This document shows positions 1 to 6,886 of a stretch of 64,000 nucleotides of DNA, in pieces. The stretch is from JANXYW01 sp031400455 (lineage in GTDB: Bacteria > Chloroflexota > Dehalococcoidia > DSTF01 > JACRBR01). The stretch spans positions 186,001-250,000 of the forward strand of contig JANNPX010000019.1 in assembly GCA_031400455.1 (NCBI GenBank), written 5' to 3'. How positions within the stretch are numbered: position 1 is the first letter of the stretch; each line of letters opens with the position of its first letter. A model generated the notes under the pieces. It worked only from the letters and a program-made list of their open reading frames with translations, was not told where the DNA came from and made no database searches. The translations under genes were made by a program, and so were the position numbers.

Positions 1-1
1 C

Positions 2-118
2 TGCCCGGTGTTCGCGATGCTGCATCCGACGGTCGACGTGCGGGAGCGGTACGAGATCACGGACGACGACAGTGGGGCGATGGTATCAGGCGATGTCGTG
101 CCGGCAGACCCGGCATAG
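2..118 (+). CDS. C-terminal end of an unidentified protein (5' truncated by window edge)
   Basis: An open frame enters from the left edge and stops at TAG 116-118, giving 38 residues that end in ..VVPADPA. The residues are ordinary soluble-protein composition (CPVFAMLHPTVDV near the start) and the frame keeps the strong third-position GC of the neighbouring genes. Too little is present to assign a family. The next gene lies on the same strand after a spacer with its own promoter-like sequence. Confidence 0.5.
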   Translation, partial: CPVFAMLHPTVDVRERYEITDDDSGAMVSGDVVPADPA

Positions 119-146
119 GCGCCCACCGAGGGCCGCGAGCGCCGGA

Positions 147-176
147 TTGCTGGCTGCAACCAGTTGCAACTACAAT
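147..176 (+). promoter_or_regulatory. Sigma70-type promoter candidate for the MshD-like gene
   Basis: TTGCTG (147-152), an 18-nt spacer and TACAAT (171-176) lie in the spacer upstream of the acetyltransferase gene. Predicted transcription would begin near 183. No experimental support. Confidence 0.4.
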
Positions 177-237
177 AGAGAAGCAGAGAGTGTCGCGCGG
201 GCGCGCCGCTGCCGATACTCACTGGGTATTCCCTGAT

Positions 238-1200
238 ATGCATCACATAGAACTCGTTTCACAACTCAGAACTCAGCACATGGAGCAGCTTCCGCGGCTT
301 CTGGATGCTGCCACCCGCGCCGATGGGCACGAGCCGCTGGGCGAGCACAAGTTCCTTCGGCTACAGCGCGGCGACGACCTCTCGATGGCGCTCCTGGCGT
401 TCGAAGGTGAGGCCCTGGAGGGCTACGCGCACACCGTGACGTACGGCGAGGGTGACGATCGTCGCGCTTCGTGCGAGTTGGTGGTCGAGCCGGCGGTGCG
501 ACGGCGCGGTATTGGTCGGATGCTGTTGGCACAAGCGGTCGACACGGCGCGGGACAAGGGTGCTCGGCAACTGGACCTCTGGGCGTACAACGACACGGCA
601 GCGAGCCAGCGGCTGGCGGCCGAATTCGGCTTCGAGCCGGCGCGGCGCTTGCTCCACCTGCACCGCCACATGCGAACCGCGCCACCGCCACAGTGCGTAG
701 CGGGAGCCTCGGTGCGAGCAATTCGTCCCGGCGTCGACGACCAGGCGTGGCTGGAGCTGAACAATCGGATCTTTGCGGCGCATCCGGAGAACGGGAGCTG
801 GACGCTGGACGACCTGCGTGCGCGGATGGCTCAGCCGTGGTTCCGGCCGGACGATGTAATCATGCTCGACGTGGACGGAGTGCTGGCCGGGTTCTGCTGG
901 CTGAAGGTCGACGAACGCGCCGGCGAAGGTCGCGTCGGCGAGGTGTATGTTATCGGCACAGCACCCGAGTGCCAAGGCCGCGGCCTGGGCCGGTACCTGC
1001 TGGCCTGCGGGTTGGCGCGGCTGCGCGAGCGCGAGGCTTCGACGGCCGCGATCTACGTTGACCAATCGAACGAGGCGGCGGTGGCGCTCTACACCTCGAA
1101 CGGATTCCACTATCACCACGTCGATGTTTGCTACTCACGTTCACTGTCAGCGGACGCCGACGTATCGCTGGCGGGTGCGCCGCGTGTGGTTGCGGCCTGA
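238..1200 (+). CDS. MshD-like tandem GNAT acetyltransferase
   Basis: About 320 residues with two GNAT modules. The N-terminal module has the acetyl-CoA loop RRRGIGRMLL (about residue 105); the C-terminal module has QGRGLGRYLL (about residue 245). The blocks ADGHEPLGEH, NNRIFAAHPENGSWT and GEVYVIGTAP match the layout of mycothiol synthase MshD, which acetylates the cysteinyl amine of the mycothiol precursor. The start is uncertain. GTG 190 and ATG 280 are alternatives; ATG 238 gives an N-terminus that aligns with MshD from memory. No mshA or mshC is visible here, so the true acceptor may be a different amine. Function by family is firm (N-acetyltransferase); the mycothiol role is inference. 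Confidence 0.75.
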   Translation: MHHIELVSQLRTQHMEQLPRLLDAATRADGHEPLGEHKFLRLQRGDDLSMALLAFEGEALEGYAHTVTYGEGDDRRASCELVVEPAVRRRGIGRMLLAQAVDTARDKGARQLDLWAYNDTAASQRLAAEFGFEPARRLLHLHRHMRTAPPPQCVAGASVRAIRPGVDDQAWLELNNRIFAAHPENGSWTLDDLRARMAQPWFRPDDVIMLDVDGVLAGFCWLKVDERAGEGRVGEVYVIGTAPECQGRGLGRYLLACGLARLREREASTAAIYVDQSNEAAVALYTSNGFHYHHVDVCYSRSLSADADVSLAGAPRVVAA

Positions 1201-1223
1201 GTTCCTCGCGCTGTTCGTCGTTC

Positions 1224-1252
1224 TTCTGACAGCTTCCTGTATTGGCTAGGAT
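1224..1252 (+). promoter_or_regulatory. Promoter candidate upstream of peroxiredoxin
   Basis: TTCTGA, 17 nt, TAGGAT (1247-1252) lie between the acetyltransferase stop and the peroxiredoxin gene. The -35 is poor and the -10 reasonable. An imperfect GC hairpin follows at about 1260-1283. Confidence 0.3.
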
Positions 1253-1299
1253 GCATAGCAGGCCGTCCCGTGCGGACGGGCCTGGGAAGGAGCAGCCTG

Positions 1300-1773
1300 A
1301 TGCCGACGACGTTGAAGGCTGGCGATACGGCGCCGGACTTCGATCTAGAGGACGATCACGGTCAGCGCGTGAAGCTCGCCGACCTGCGCGGCAAGTGGGT
1401 CGTGCTGTACTGGTACCCGAAGGACGACACGCCCGGCTGCACGACGGAGGCCTGCGAGATTCGAGACAGCTGGAACCTCATCTCGGGTGAGGCTGCACTG
1501 TTCGGCCTCTCTCCGGACGACGTGAAGTCGCACCAGAAGTTTCGCGATAAGTTTAGCTTGCAGTTCCCGTTGCTGGCGGATACGGACCACGCGGTGTCCG
1601 ATCTGTACGGCGTCTGGGGGCCGAAGAAGTTTATGGGGCGTGAGTACATGGGCGTGGACCGGACGACGTTCATCATCGGCCCGGACGGTGCGATCGCGCG
1701 TGTGTTCGAGAAGGTGAAGCCCGCAGGTCACGCGCTGGAGATTCTGCAGGCGCTCGGCGAGTTGAAGTCGTAG
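1300..1773 (+). CDS. bcp: Thioredoxin-dependent peroxiredoxin, BCP/PrxQ type
   Basis: 157 residues with an AhpC/TSA fold. The motif DDTPGCTTEAC places the peroxidatic cysteine at Cys47 and a second cysteine five residues on (Cys52), the arrangement of atypical two-cysteine PrxQ enzymes that reduce H2O2 and organic peroxides using thioredoxin. The start ATG 1300 is chosen because GGGAAGGAG lies 7 nt upstream; an upstream GTG would add ten poorly conserved residues. It is followed after 9 nt by a 58-residue CxxC protein whose ribosome site overlaps this stop codon, so the two are probably co-translated. Confidence 0.93.
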   Translation: MPTTLKAGDTAPDFDLEDDHGQRVKLADLRGKWVVLYWYPKDDTPGCTTEACEIRDSWNLISGEAALFGLSPDDVKSHQKFRDKFSLQFPLLADTDHAVSDLYGVWGPKKFMGREYMGVDRTTFIIGPDGAIARVFEKVKPAGHALEILQALGELKS

Positions 1774-1782
1774 GAGGCCGTC

Positions 1783-1959
1783 ATGCCGCAGGGTAAATGC
1801 TCGTTTTGCGGGACGTTCGTCACGAGCGGAGGGATCGCCATGGGGAAACACTCGGTGGCATGCACGGCGTGCGCTCCGCTGGCGAACAAGTGGCTGGAGC
1901 AGCACGGCGACGTGGGCGGAGCGGCTGCGCCGCCGGAGGCTGAGGCGGAGTCGGCGTGA
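1783..1959 (+). CDS. Small zinc-ribbon-like protein, 58 aa
   Basis: Short gene with CSFCG near the N-terminus (Cys6, Cys9) and CTAC about 20 residues later, a CxxC-x(n)-CxxC pattern that could bind one zinc. The C-terminal third is Ala/Glu-rich and probably disordered. A TAGGAGG ribosome site overlaps the stop of the peroxiredoxin gene upstream, which supports a real, coupled gene. The N-terminal CxFCG resembles the zinc finger that opens ClpX, but no AAA+ domain follows. Function unknown; a link to redox or zinc handling is only suggested by the neighbour. Confidence 0.75.
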   Translation: MPQGKCSFCGTFVTSGGIAMGKHSVACTACAPLANKWLEQHGDVGGAAAPPEAEAESA

Positions 1960-2027
1960 CGCTGCCGGGATCGATCGCGCCACGGGGCGCTGCTGCTGGC
2001 TGATGACGCGACCGCGCTGAGCGGAGT

Positions 2028-2054
2028 AGATCCTTCGCGTCGCTCAGGATGACA
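2028..2054 (-). repeat. 3'-end hairpin repeat, copy a
   Basis: Minus-strand reading begins TGTCATCCTGAGC and ends GCGAAGGATCT. It lies 20 nt downstream of the stop of the GerW-like gene (stop at 2075). Outer stem ATCCT/AGGAT, GA/GA internal loop, GC/GC inner pairs and a 3-nt loop. One of six copies in the window. Confidence 0.85.
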
Positions 2055-2074
2055 GCTAAGCGCTGCGCGCTTCG

Positions 2075-2527
2075 CTACGCAGATTCGTGCTTGAGTTCTT
2101 CGCGGCGGGACTTGCCGCGCTCGCGGGCGACGGTGCGTATCGTCCAGGTGATCCAGAAGACGGCCCACGCGGCGAATGTGAAGCTGGCGAGCGAGACGCG
2201 CGTAGAGTCGACGATCGGCTCGATCTCGACGCCGCTCTCCTTGATGTGGATTACGGCCACGGGAGACGATCCGCCGCCACCTCCACCACCGCCGCCTTCA
2301 CCCTCGCCGCCGTCCTGGCCGATGTGGCCGTTCTCGGACGGCAGATCCTTACCGCCGCTGCCGCGACCATAGCCGAGACCATAGCCGAAGGTCACGCGCG
2401 CCACGGGAATGACAGCGTGGCCGTGGCGCTCGACGGGTGTGCCGAAGCACACGGAGGCCCCCACCTGGTCGGGGATCGCCGTGATCTGGCGCACCAGTTC
2501 GTCGGTCGTCATGTTCGAATCCATCAT
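2075..2527 (-). CDS. GerW/YtfJ-family protein with C-terminal membrane anchor
   Basis: 150 residues. The core has FGTPVERHGHAVIPVARVTF, then a glycine-rich loop (nine consecutive Gly around residue 85) and SPVAVIHI, the pattern of the GerW (YtfJ) family. That family was first named for spore coat or germination roles but is widespread in non-sporulating bacteria. Here the C-terminus adds one probable membrane helix (VSLASFTFAAWAVFWITW) and a basic tail. ATG 2527 overlaps the stop of the upstream gene (ATGA) and AGGAGG sits immediately before it, so translation is coupled. No sporulation gene is visible nearby; function is unknown. Confidence 0.75.
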   Translation of the reverse strand: MMDSNMTTDELVRQITAIPDQVGASVCFGTPVERHGHAVIPVARVTFGYGLGYGRGSGGKDLPSENGHIGQDGGEGEGGGGGGGGGSSPVAVIHIKESGVEIEPIVDSTRVSLASFTFAAWAVFWITWTIRTVARERGKSRREELKHESA

Positions 2528-2808
2528 CTCCTCCTCTTGTTTCGACTTGCGAGCACGCGTGCCGCGATTCGAGCCGCGAGTGCGACGCCGATGTACGCCG
2601 CGATACCAGTGTGCGAGCGTGGCTGCTCAAACGCTACCCGCTTCGTCTGTCCGTTGACGCGCATCGAGACCGCTACGGGTTCGTGCTGCTCGAATACGTA
2701 CCGCTGGTCAGCCGTGCCGAGCCGCAACGAGCGCACGCGCACGATACCGTCGACCTCGGCGGTGGCCGAGGTGGCGAGGCGGATCGTGCGTTCTTCCGTG
2801 CGTAGCAA
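2524..2808 (-). CDS. Small hypothetical protein coupled to the GerW-like gene
   Basis: 94 residues with no family I recognise. The middle looks beta-rich; the C-terminus has a short hydrophobic stretch (IAAYIGVALAARIAARVLA) followed by basic residues, which may anchor it to the membrane. The proposed start is TTG 2808, supported by AGGAG 9 nt upstream and by an in-frame TGA further upstream with no better start between. It overlaps the next gene by 4 nt and is likely functionally tied to it. Confidence 0.55.
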   Translation of the reverse strand: MLRTEERTIRLATSATAEVDGIVRVRSLRLGTADQRYVFEQHEPVAVSMRVNGQTKRVAFEQPRSHTGIAAYIGVALAARIAARVLASRNKRRR

Positions 2809-2913
2809 TGCTGGGCGCTCCTGTACTCCGCTCCATCATGCGGCCCGGCGCGGCAGCTTCACAACCGTCCGCATGTTGCTGTTTTCGAAAGATTTGTCCT
2901 GCGCGCAGGGCGC

Positions 2914-2919
2914 TTGACA
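2914..2919 (+). promoter_or_regulatory. Isolated TTGACA box in the divergent spacer
   Basis: A perfect TTGACA lies about 90 nt upstream of the EthD gene in the roughly 200-nt divergent spacer (2809-3007), but no convincing -10 follows at 16-18 nt. Nothing else was recognised in this spacer. Confidence 0.25.
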
Positions 2920-3007
2920 TCGTTCGCTGCCGAGATTCTGCGGCTGGCGCCGTGACGGCGGGCGCGGTGTGTGTCACCATCCCGGACGAATTGTCGAGGA
3001 GGAAGCC

Positions 3008-3334
3008 ATGGTGAAGCTGATCTACTGCATCTCGAAGAAGCCGGAGATGAGCGTCGAGCAGTTCCAGACGTACTGGCGGGAGACGCACGCTCCCATTGCG
3101 GCGGCCATCCCGGGGCTGCGCCGCTACGTGCAGTGCCACGTCGTGCCCGAGCTGTACGCCCGGCAGGCGCCATCGTACGACGGTGCGGCCGAGCTTTGGT
3201 TCGATGATTTGGGCGCGATGCGGGCGGCGATGCAATCGCCGGAGACGGCGGCGGCGCTGGAGGACGAGAAGAACTTCATCGACCACAGCCGGGTGGCTTC
3301 GTTCGTGACGGTCGAGAAACCGATCGTGGAGTAG
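3008..3334 (+). CDS. EthD-domain protein
   Basis: 108 residues of ferredoxin-like alpha/beta barrel type. MVKLIYCISKKPEMSVEQF and YWRETHAPIA are typical of the EthD family, small dimeric proteins often found with ring- or ether-degrading oxidases. ATG 3008 is preceded by GAGGAGG at 6 nt. Conserved His of ETHAP near residue 26 is the usual family signature. No degradative oxygenase is adjacent, so substrate is unknown. Confidence 0.85.
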   Translation: MVKLIYCISKKPEMSVEQFQTYWRETHAPIAAAIPGLRRYVQCHVVPELYARQAPSYDGAAELWFDDLGAMRAAMQSPETAAALEDEKNFIDHSRVASFVTVEKPIVE

Positions 3335-3419
3335 TTGGTTAAGTGGATAGCGGTAGGGAATAGTGTCGGTGCGTTCGCGCGCTGGTGCTGGCAATCGAGG
3401 CTATGGCGCCGAGCGACAT

Positions 3420-3446
3420 GGATGCTTCGCTTTGCTCAGCATGACA
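3420..3446 (-). repeat. 3'-end hairpin repeat, copy b
   Basis: Sense (minus) reading TGTCATGCTGAGC..GCGAAGCATCC, 32 nt downstream of the LLM oxidoreductase stop at 3479. Stem ATGCT/AGCAT. Confidence 0.85.
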
Positions 3447-3478
3447 AGACAAAACGCTTCGGCAGTGAGACGAAGTTG

Positions 3479-4399
3479 CTACGCGCAGATCTTTTGTAAC
3501 GCTTCGCGCACTGCGAGGGACCGTTCCAGAAGTGCTTCGGGGGCATCGGCGACGACAAAGTTGAGGTGCTCACAGCCGGCTTCGACGTAGGGAGCGATGA
3601 ACTCCGCGATTTCTGCGGGTGTGCCGTACGGCGTGTACTTCTCGAACGACGCGAATGGGAGGCGATAGAACGCCTCCATGCTGGCGGCGACTTTCTTGCG
3701 GGCGGCGTCGCGATCGGCATCGACACCCATCCAGAACTGCATGCCGCGCGGGAACGTCACGTCGCCGCGGTTGGCCTCGGCGGCGAACTCGGCGATCTTC
3801 TCCCCCGCCTCGGTGAAGCGGCGAAGCGAGACCCAGATGCCGGTCCAGCCGTCGGCATAGCGCCCGGTGCGCCGGAGCGCGGCGTCGGAGCGGCCGCCGG
3901 CCTGCATGATGACGCCAGTGGAGCGGAACGGCTTGGGGCGCATCCGCACGGCGTTGAGTTTGAAGTACTTGCCGTCGAACGTTGTCTCTTCCTGCGTCCA
4001 GAGGCTGCGGAGGATCTGCATCGACTCGTCGGTGCGACGCGCACGCGTCTTCGGATCGACGCCACACGCCCACCATTCGTTGGGATCTTCGCCGCCGATG
4101 CCGATGCCCATCACGAGCCGGCCGCGAGAAAGCTGATCGAGCATCGCTGCCTGCAGCGCTACGGGCGTGGGGTGGCGCAGCGCCAGTAGGTAGACGCACG
4201 TCTGCAGTTCGAGCTTCGTCGTGACGGCGGCGATCGGTGCGAGCTTCATCAGGCCGTCGCTGCCCGAGCCGTAGAACGTCACGTGGTCACCGACGAACAC
4301 GCCGTCGACCCCGGCGTCCTCAGCCTGGCGCGCCCATTCGGCGACGCCGTCATCGGTGCCACCGGCCGGGATGAAGATCTTCGGCATCTTTAGCGTCAT
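3479..4399 (-). CDS. LLM-class (F420-type) oxidoreductase
   Basis: 306 residues of bacterial luciferase-like TIM barrel. The family signatures DGVFVGDHV near the N-terminus and LDQLSRGRLVMGIGIGGE around residue 90 are present, followed by WTQEETTFDGKYF. This subgroup usually uses coenzyme F420 for hydride transfer. ATG 4399 has GGAGGA just upstream. A CoA-transferase gene lies 12 nt upstream on the same strand, so they probably share an mRNA and a catabolic pathway. Substrate cannot be read from sequence. Confidence 0.88.
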   Translation of the reverse strand: MTLKMPKIFIPAGGTDDGVAEWARQAEDAGVDGVFVGDHVTFYGSGSDGLMKLAPIAAVTTKLELQTCVYLLALRHPTPVALQAAMLDQLSRGRLVMGIGIGGEDPNEWWACGVDPKTRARRTDESMQILRSLWTQEETTFDGKYFKLNAVRMRPKPFRSTGVIMQAGGRSDAALRRTGRYADGWTGIWVSLRRFTEAGEKIAEFAAEANRGDVTFPRGMQFWMGVDADRDAARKKVAASMEAFYRLPFASFEKYTPYGTPAEIAEFIAPYVEAGCEHLNFVVADAPEALLERSLAVREALQKICA

Positions 4400-4411
4400 G
4401 CGTCCTCCGTG

Positions 4412-5617
4412 TTAGGTGCGCGCCGGTCCGATGACGCCAGCGGCGCCGAGTTGACCTATCTCGTCCCATGTATAGCCGGCTTCGAGCAGGATATCCTCCG
4501 TGTGCGCGCCGTGACCCGGAGCGAGATGCGGGATTGTCACGGGTTCACCGTTGACGGCGATGCCGATGCCGGGGAGGCGTACAGGGTCATGGCCGGGATA
4601 GGCGACCTCGTGGATGTAGCCGTTCTCGATCACCTGCGGGTCGGCTGCGACGTCTGCGTAATCCTGGACTACGGCGGCGAACATGCCGATGGCGTTGAGC
4701 TTCGCGACCCATTCGCGCGCGTCGCCGCGCAGAAACGCCTCGTCGAGGATGGTGATGAGCACCTCAGAGTTCGTGCCGACCCGTCCGATGTAGGTGTCGA
4801 AGCGCGGGTCGTCGATCAGCTCTGGATGGGCGATGACGTCGCAGATGCCCTCCCACGCGCGGTCGAGCAGCATGCCGATGACGAACCACTTGCCGTCGCC
4901 TGCAAGATACTCGCGCCAGAACGGGCGCGAGCCGCCGCGGTAGGCGCGTGGGCGGAGCTTGTTCGTGAACAGATGCGTCGCGATATCGAACGCCTGTAGC
5001 GATATCTGGCTGCCGAGCAGCGATGTGTCGAGTTTCATGCCGCGCCCGGTGGCGTTGCGGCCGACAAGGCCCGTGAGCGCGGCGATGGCGACGTGCATGG
5101 CTCCGACCTGGTCGGCGATGGGCACCTGCGTTGGCAGGGGCGGATCATCCGGCTCGCCGTTGCTGCTGGCGAAGCCGCCGCGCGCCTGTGCGAGGAAGTC
5201 GAACGCGCCCTCGGCTGCGTCAGGGCCGACGGGGCCGTAGCCGGAAGCCTGCACGTAGACGATCGCGGGGTTCACCGCGGCAACGGAGTCGTAGTCGAGG
5301 CCGAGGCGGTTGATGGCAGCAATGCGGAAGTTGTTGACGAACACATCGGCGGTGGCGGCGAGGCGCATGAAGATGGCGCGGCCTTCGGCGTGCTTGAGAT
5401 CGAGCGCGATGGAGCGCTTACCACGGTTGTGTGCCTCGAAGTAGCTGCTGAGCCCGAGTTCCGGGTTCATCCAGGCGAAGCGGCCAGGATCGCCGGACGC
5501 GCGCTCTTCGATCTTCACGACGTCGGCGCCGAGATCTGCGAGCATGGCAGTGCCGTAAGGGCCCTGCTGCCAGATGGTCAGGTCAAGGACGCGGATGCCT
5601 TCGAGCGGTCGCTGCAT
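4412..5617 (-). CDS. Family III CoA transferase (CaiB/BaiF type)
   Basis: 401 residues, usual length for the family. It opens with LEGIRVLDLT and GPYGTAMLADLGADVVKIE, the CoA-binding start of formyl-CoA-transferase-like enzymes, and contains NNFRIAAINRLGLDYD and TGRGMKLDTSLLGSQ. The aspartate in VPIADQVGAMH aligns with the catalytic Asp that forms the acyl-anhydride. The acyl donor and acceptor are unknown. No Shine-Dalgarno is seen at ATG 5617; a promoter-like TGGACA-17-GAGAAT ends 5 nt before it, so the mRNA may be leaderless. Confidence 0.88.
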   Translation of the reverse strand: MQRPLEGIRVLDLTIWQQGPYGTAMLADLGADVVKIEERASGDPGRFAWMNPELGLSSYFEAHNRGKRSIALDLKHAEGRAIFMRLAATADVFVNNFRIAAINRLGLDYDSVAAVNPAIVYVQASGYGPVGPDAAEGAFDFLAQARGGFASSNGEPDDPPLPTQVPIADQVGAMHVAIAALTGLVGRNATGRGMKLDTSLLGSQISLQAFDIATHLFTNKLRPRAYRGGSRPFWREYLAGDGKWFVIGMLLDRAWEGICDVIAHPELIDDPRFDTYIGRVGTNSEVLITILDEAFLRGDAREWVAKLNAIGMFAAVVQDYADVAADPQVIENGYIHEVAYPGHDPVRLPGIGIAVNGEPVTIPHLAPGHGAHTEDILLEAGYTWDEIGQLGAAGVIGPART

Positions 5618-5622
5618 AGCCG

Positions 5623-5651
5623 ATTCTCGCGCGCCACGAGGCGAGTGTCCA
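5623..5651 (-). promoter_or_regulatory. Leaderless-type promoter for CoA transferase
   Basis: On the minus strand: TGGACA (5651-5646), 17 nt, GAGAAT (5628-5623), then 5 nt to ATG 5617. It is back to back with the promoter of the isomerase gene. Confidence 0.5.
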
Positions 5652-5663
5652 GAAGCGCGATGA

Positions 5664-5692
5664 TTGACCGCTGATCCGGCATCGCCTACAAC
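5664..5692 (+). promoter_or_regulatory. Leaderless-type promoter for sugar-phosphate isomerase
   Basis: TTGACC (5664-5669), 17 nt, TACAAC (5687-5692), then 6 nt to GTG 5699, so the predicted transcription start is the start codon itself. Confidence 0.55.
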
Positions 5693-5698
5693 AGTGGC

Positions 5699-6769
5699 GT
5701 GACCGATTCCCCGCTTGACTCACTCGACACATATCAGCGGCTCGATCCTGCCGGCCTCTACGGCCGGATCGACGCGTTGCCGGCGCAGTTCGAAGAGGCG
5801 TGGCGTGCAAGCCGCGCGTTGACGCTGCCGCTCGACTATCGGGACGTGCGGCGGATTGCCGTCCTCGGCATGGGTGGGTCGGGCATCGGCGGCAGCCTGC
5901 TGCGCGCGCTGGCGATCGAGCTTGGCGCACGTGTCCCCGTCGATGTTGTTCGCGGCTACACGCTGCCTGCTCACGTCGATGCGGACACGCTGGCGATCGC
6001 TTCTTCCAACAGCGGAAATACGGAGGAAGTCGTCGCGACGTTTGACGCGGCGATCCGTGCTGGGGCGAAATGCGTGGCGATCACGACAGGCGGACGCCTG
6101 CTCGATGCGGCGCGCGCGCATGGCGCGCCGGCGCTGACGTTCACCTGGCAGGGCGAGCCGCGATCGGCGCTCGGGTGGAGCTTCGCATCGCTGTTAGCCA
6201 TCTGTGCCGGGCTCGGCCTGATTCCTGATGTCGAGGAGGATCTCGTCGCGGCGATCGAGCACATGAAGTCGCTCGTCGGGCGGATCGATCGCGACGTGCC
6301 GGAGCCGTCGAACCCGGCGAAGCAGCTCGCGCGGCGGCTGGTTGGCACGTTGCCGCTGTTCGTGGGCGCGGAGGCGCTGGCGCCGGTGGCGTATCGCTGG
6401 CGCACGCAGACTAACGAGAACGCGAAATCGTGGGCGGCGGCGGACGAGTTGCCGGAGATGAATCACAACGCGCCGTTGGGGTACGGCGCGCCCGCGGGCG
6501 TCGCCTCGTCGATCCATGCCGTGCTGCTGCGCCATGCGTCGGTGCACCCGCGGACGGCGCTTCGCATCGAGCTGACATTGGAGCAGATGCGGACGGCAGG
6601 CGTGGCGGCGGAGGTGCTCGACGCCCCGGGGCCGTCGGTGCTCGCGCAGATGCTATGGGCTGTGCAGTTCGGCGATTTCGCGAGCTACTACCTGGGGCTG
6701 CTGTACGGCGTCGACCCGTCGGAGGTGCGTGCGCTGGAGTGGATGAAGGGCCGCATGGCGGGGCGGTAG
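5699..6769 (+). CDS. Bifunctional phosphoglucose/phosphomannose isomerase
   Basis: 356 residues with two SIS sugar-isomerase domains. VLGMGGSGIGGSLL near residue 58 binds the sugar phosphate; ASSNSGNTEEVVATF near residue 102 is the SIS Ser/Thr signature; PEMNHNAPLGY near residue 255 is the catalytic block of the PGI/PMI family. It interconverts glucose-6-P or mannose-6-P with fructose-6-P, linking glycolysis to GDP-mannose supply (gmd lies at 44.2-45.2 kb). The start GTG 5699 has no Shine-Dalgarno and follows a -10 box by 6 nt. Confidence 0.9.
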   Translation: MTDSPLDSLDTYQRLDPAGLYGRIDALPAQFEEAWRASRALTLPLDYRDVRRIAVLGMGGSGIGGSLLRALAIELGARVPVDVVRGYTLPAHVDADTLAIASSNSGNTEEVVATFDAAIRAGAKCVAITTGGRLLDAARAHGAPALTFTWQGEPRSALGWSFASLLAICAGLGLIPDVEEDLVAAIEHMKSLVGRIDRDVPEPSNPAKQLARRLVGTLPLFVGAEALAPVAYRWRTQTNENAKSWAAADELPEMNHNAPLGYGAPAGVASSIHAVLLRHASVHPRTALRIELTLEQMRTAGVAAEVLDAPGPSVLAQMLWAVQFGDFASYYLGLLYGVDPSEVRALEWMKGRMAGR

Positions 6770-6837
6770 TGGTGCTCAGTGTTGCAGGGTGGTGTGGCCT
6801 GTCGGCTACGCGCTCGGCGAGGGGCGCTGAGCCGAGA

Positions 6838-6864
6838 AGATGCTTCGCCTCGTTCTGCATGACA
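6838..6864 (-). repeat. 3'-end hairpin repeat, copy c
   Basis: Sense (minus) reading TGTCATGCAGAAC..GCGAAGCATCT, 22 nt downstream of the LCP gene stop at 6887. Stem ATGC/GCAT; one inner pair is A/C in the sense strand. Confidence 0.8.
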
Positions 6865-6886
6865 TCGGCGACGATTGCGCGCTGCG

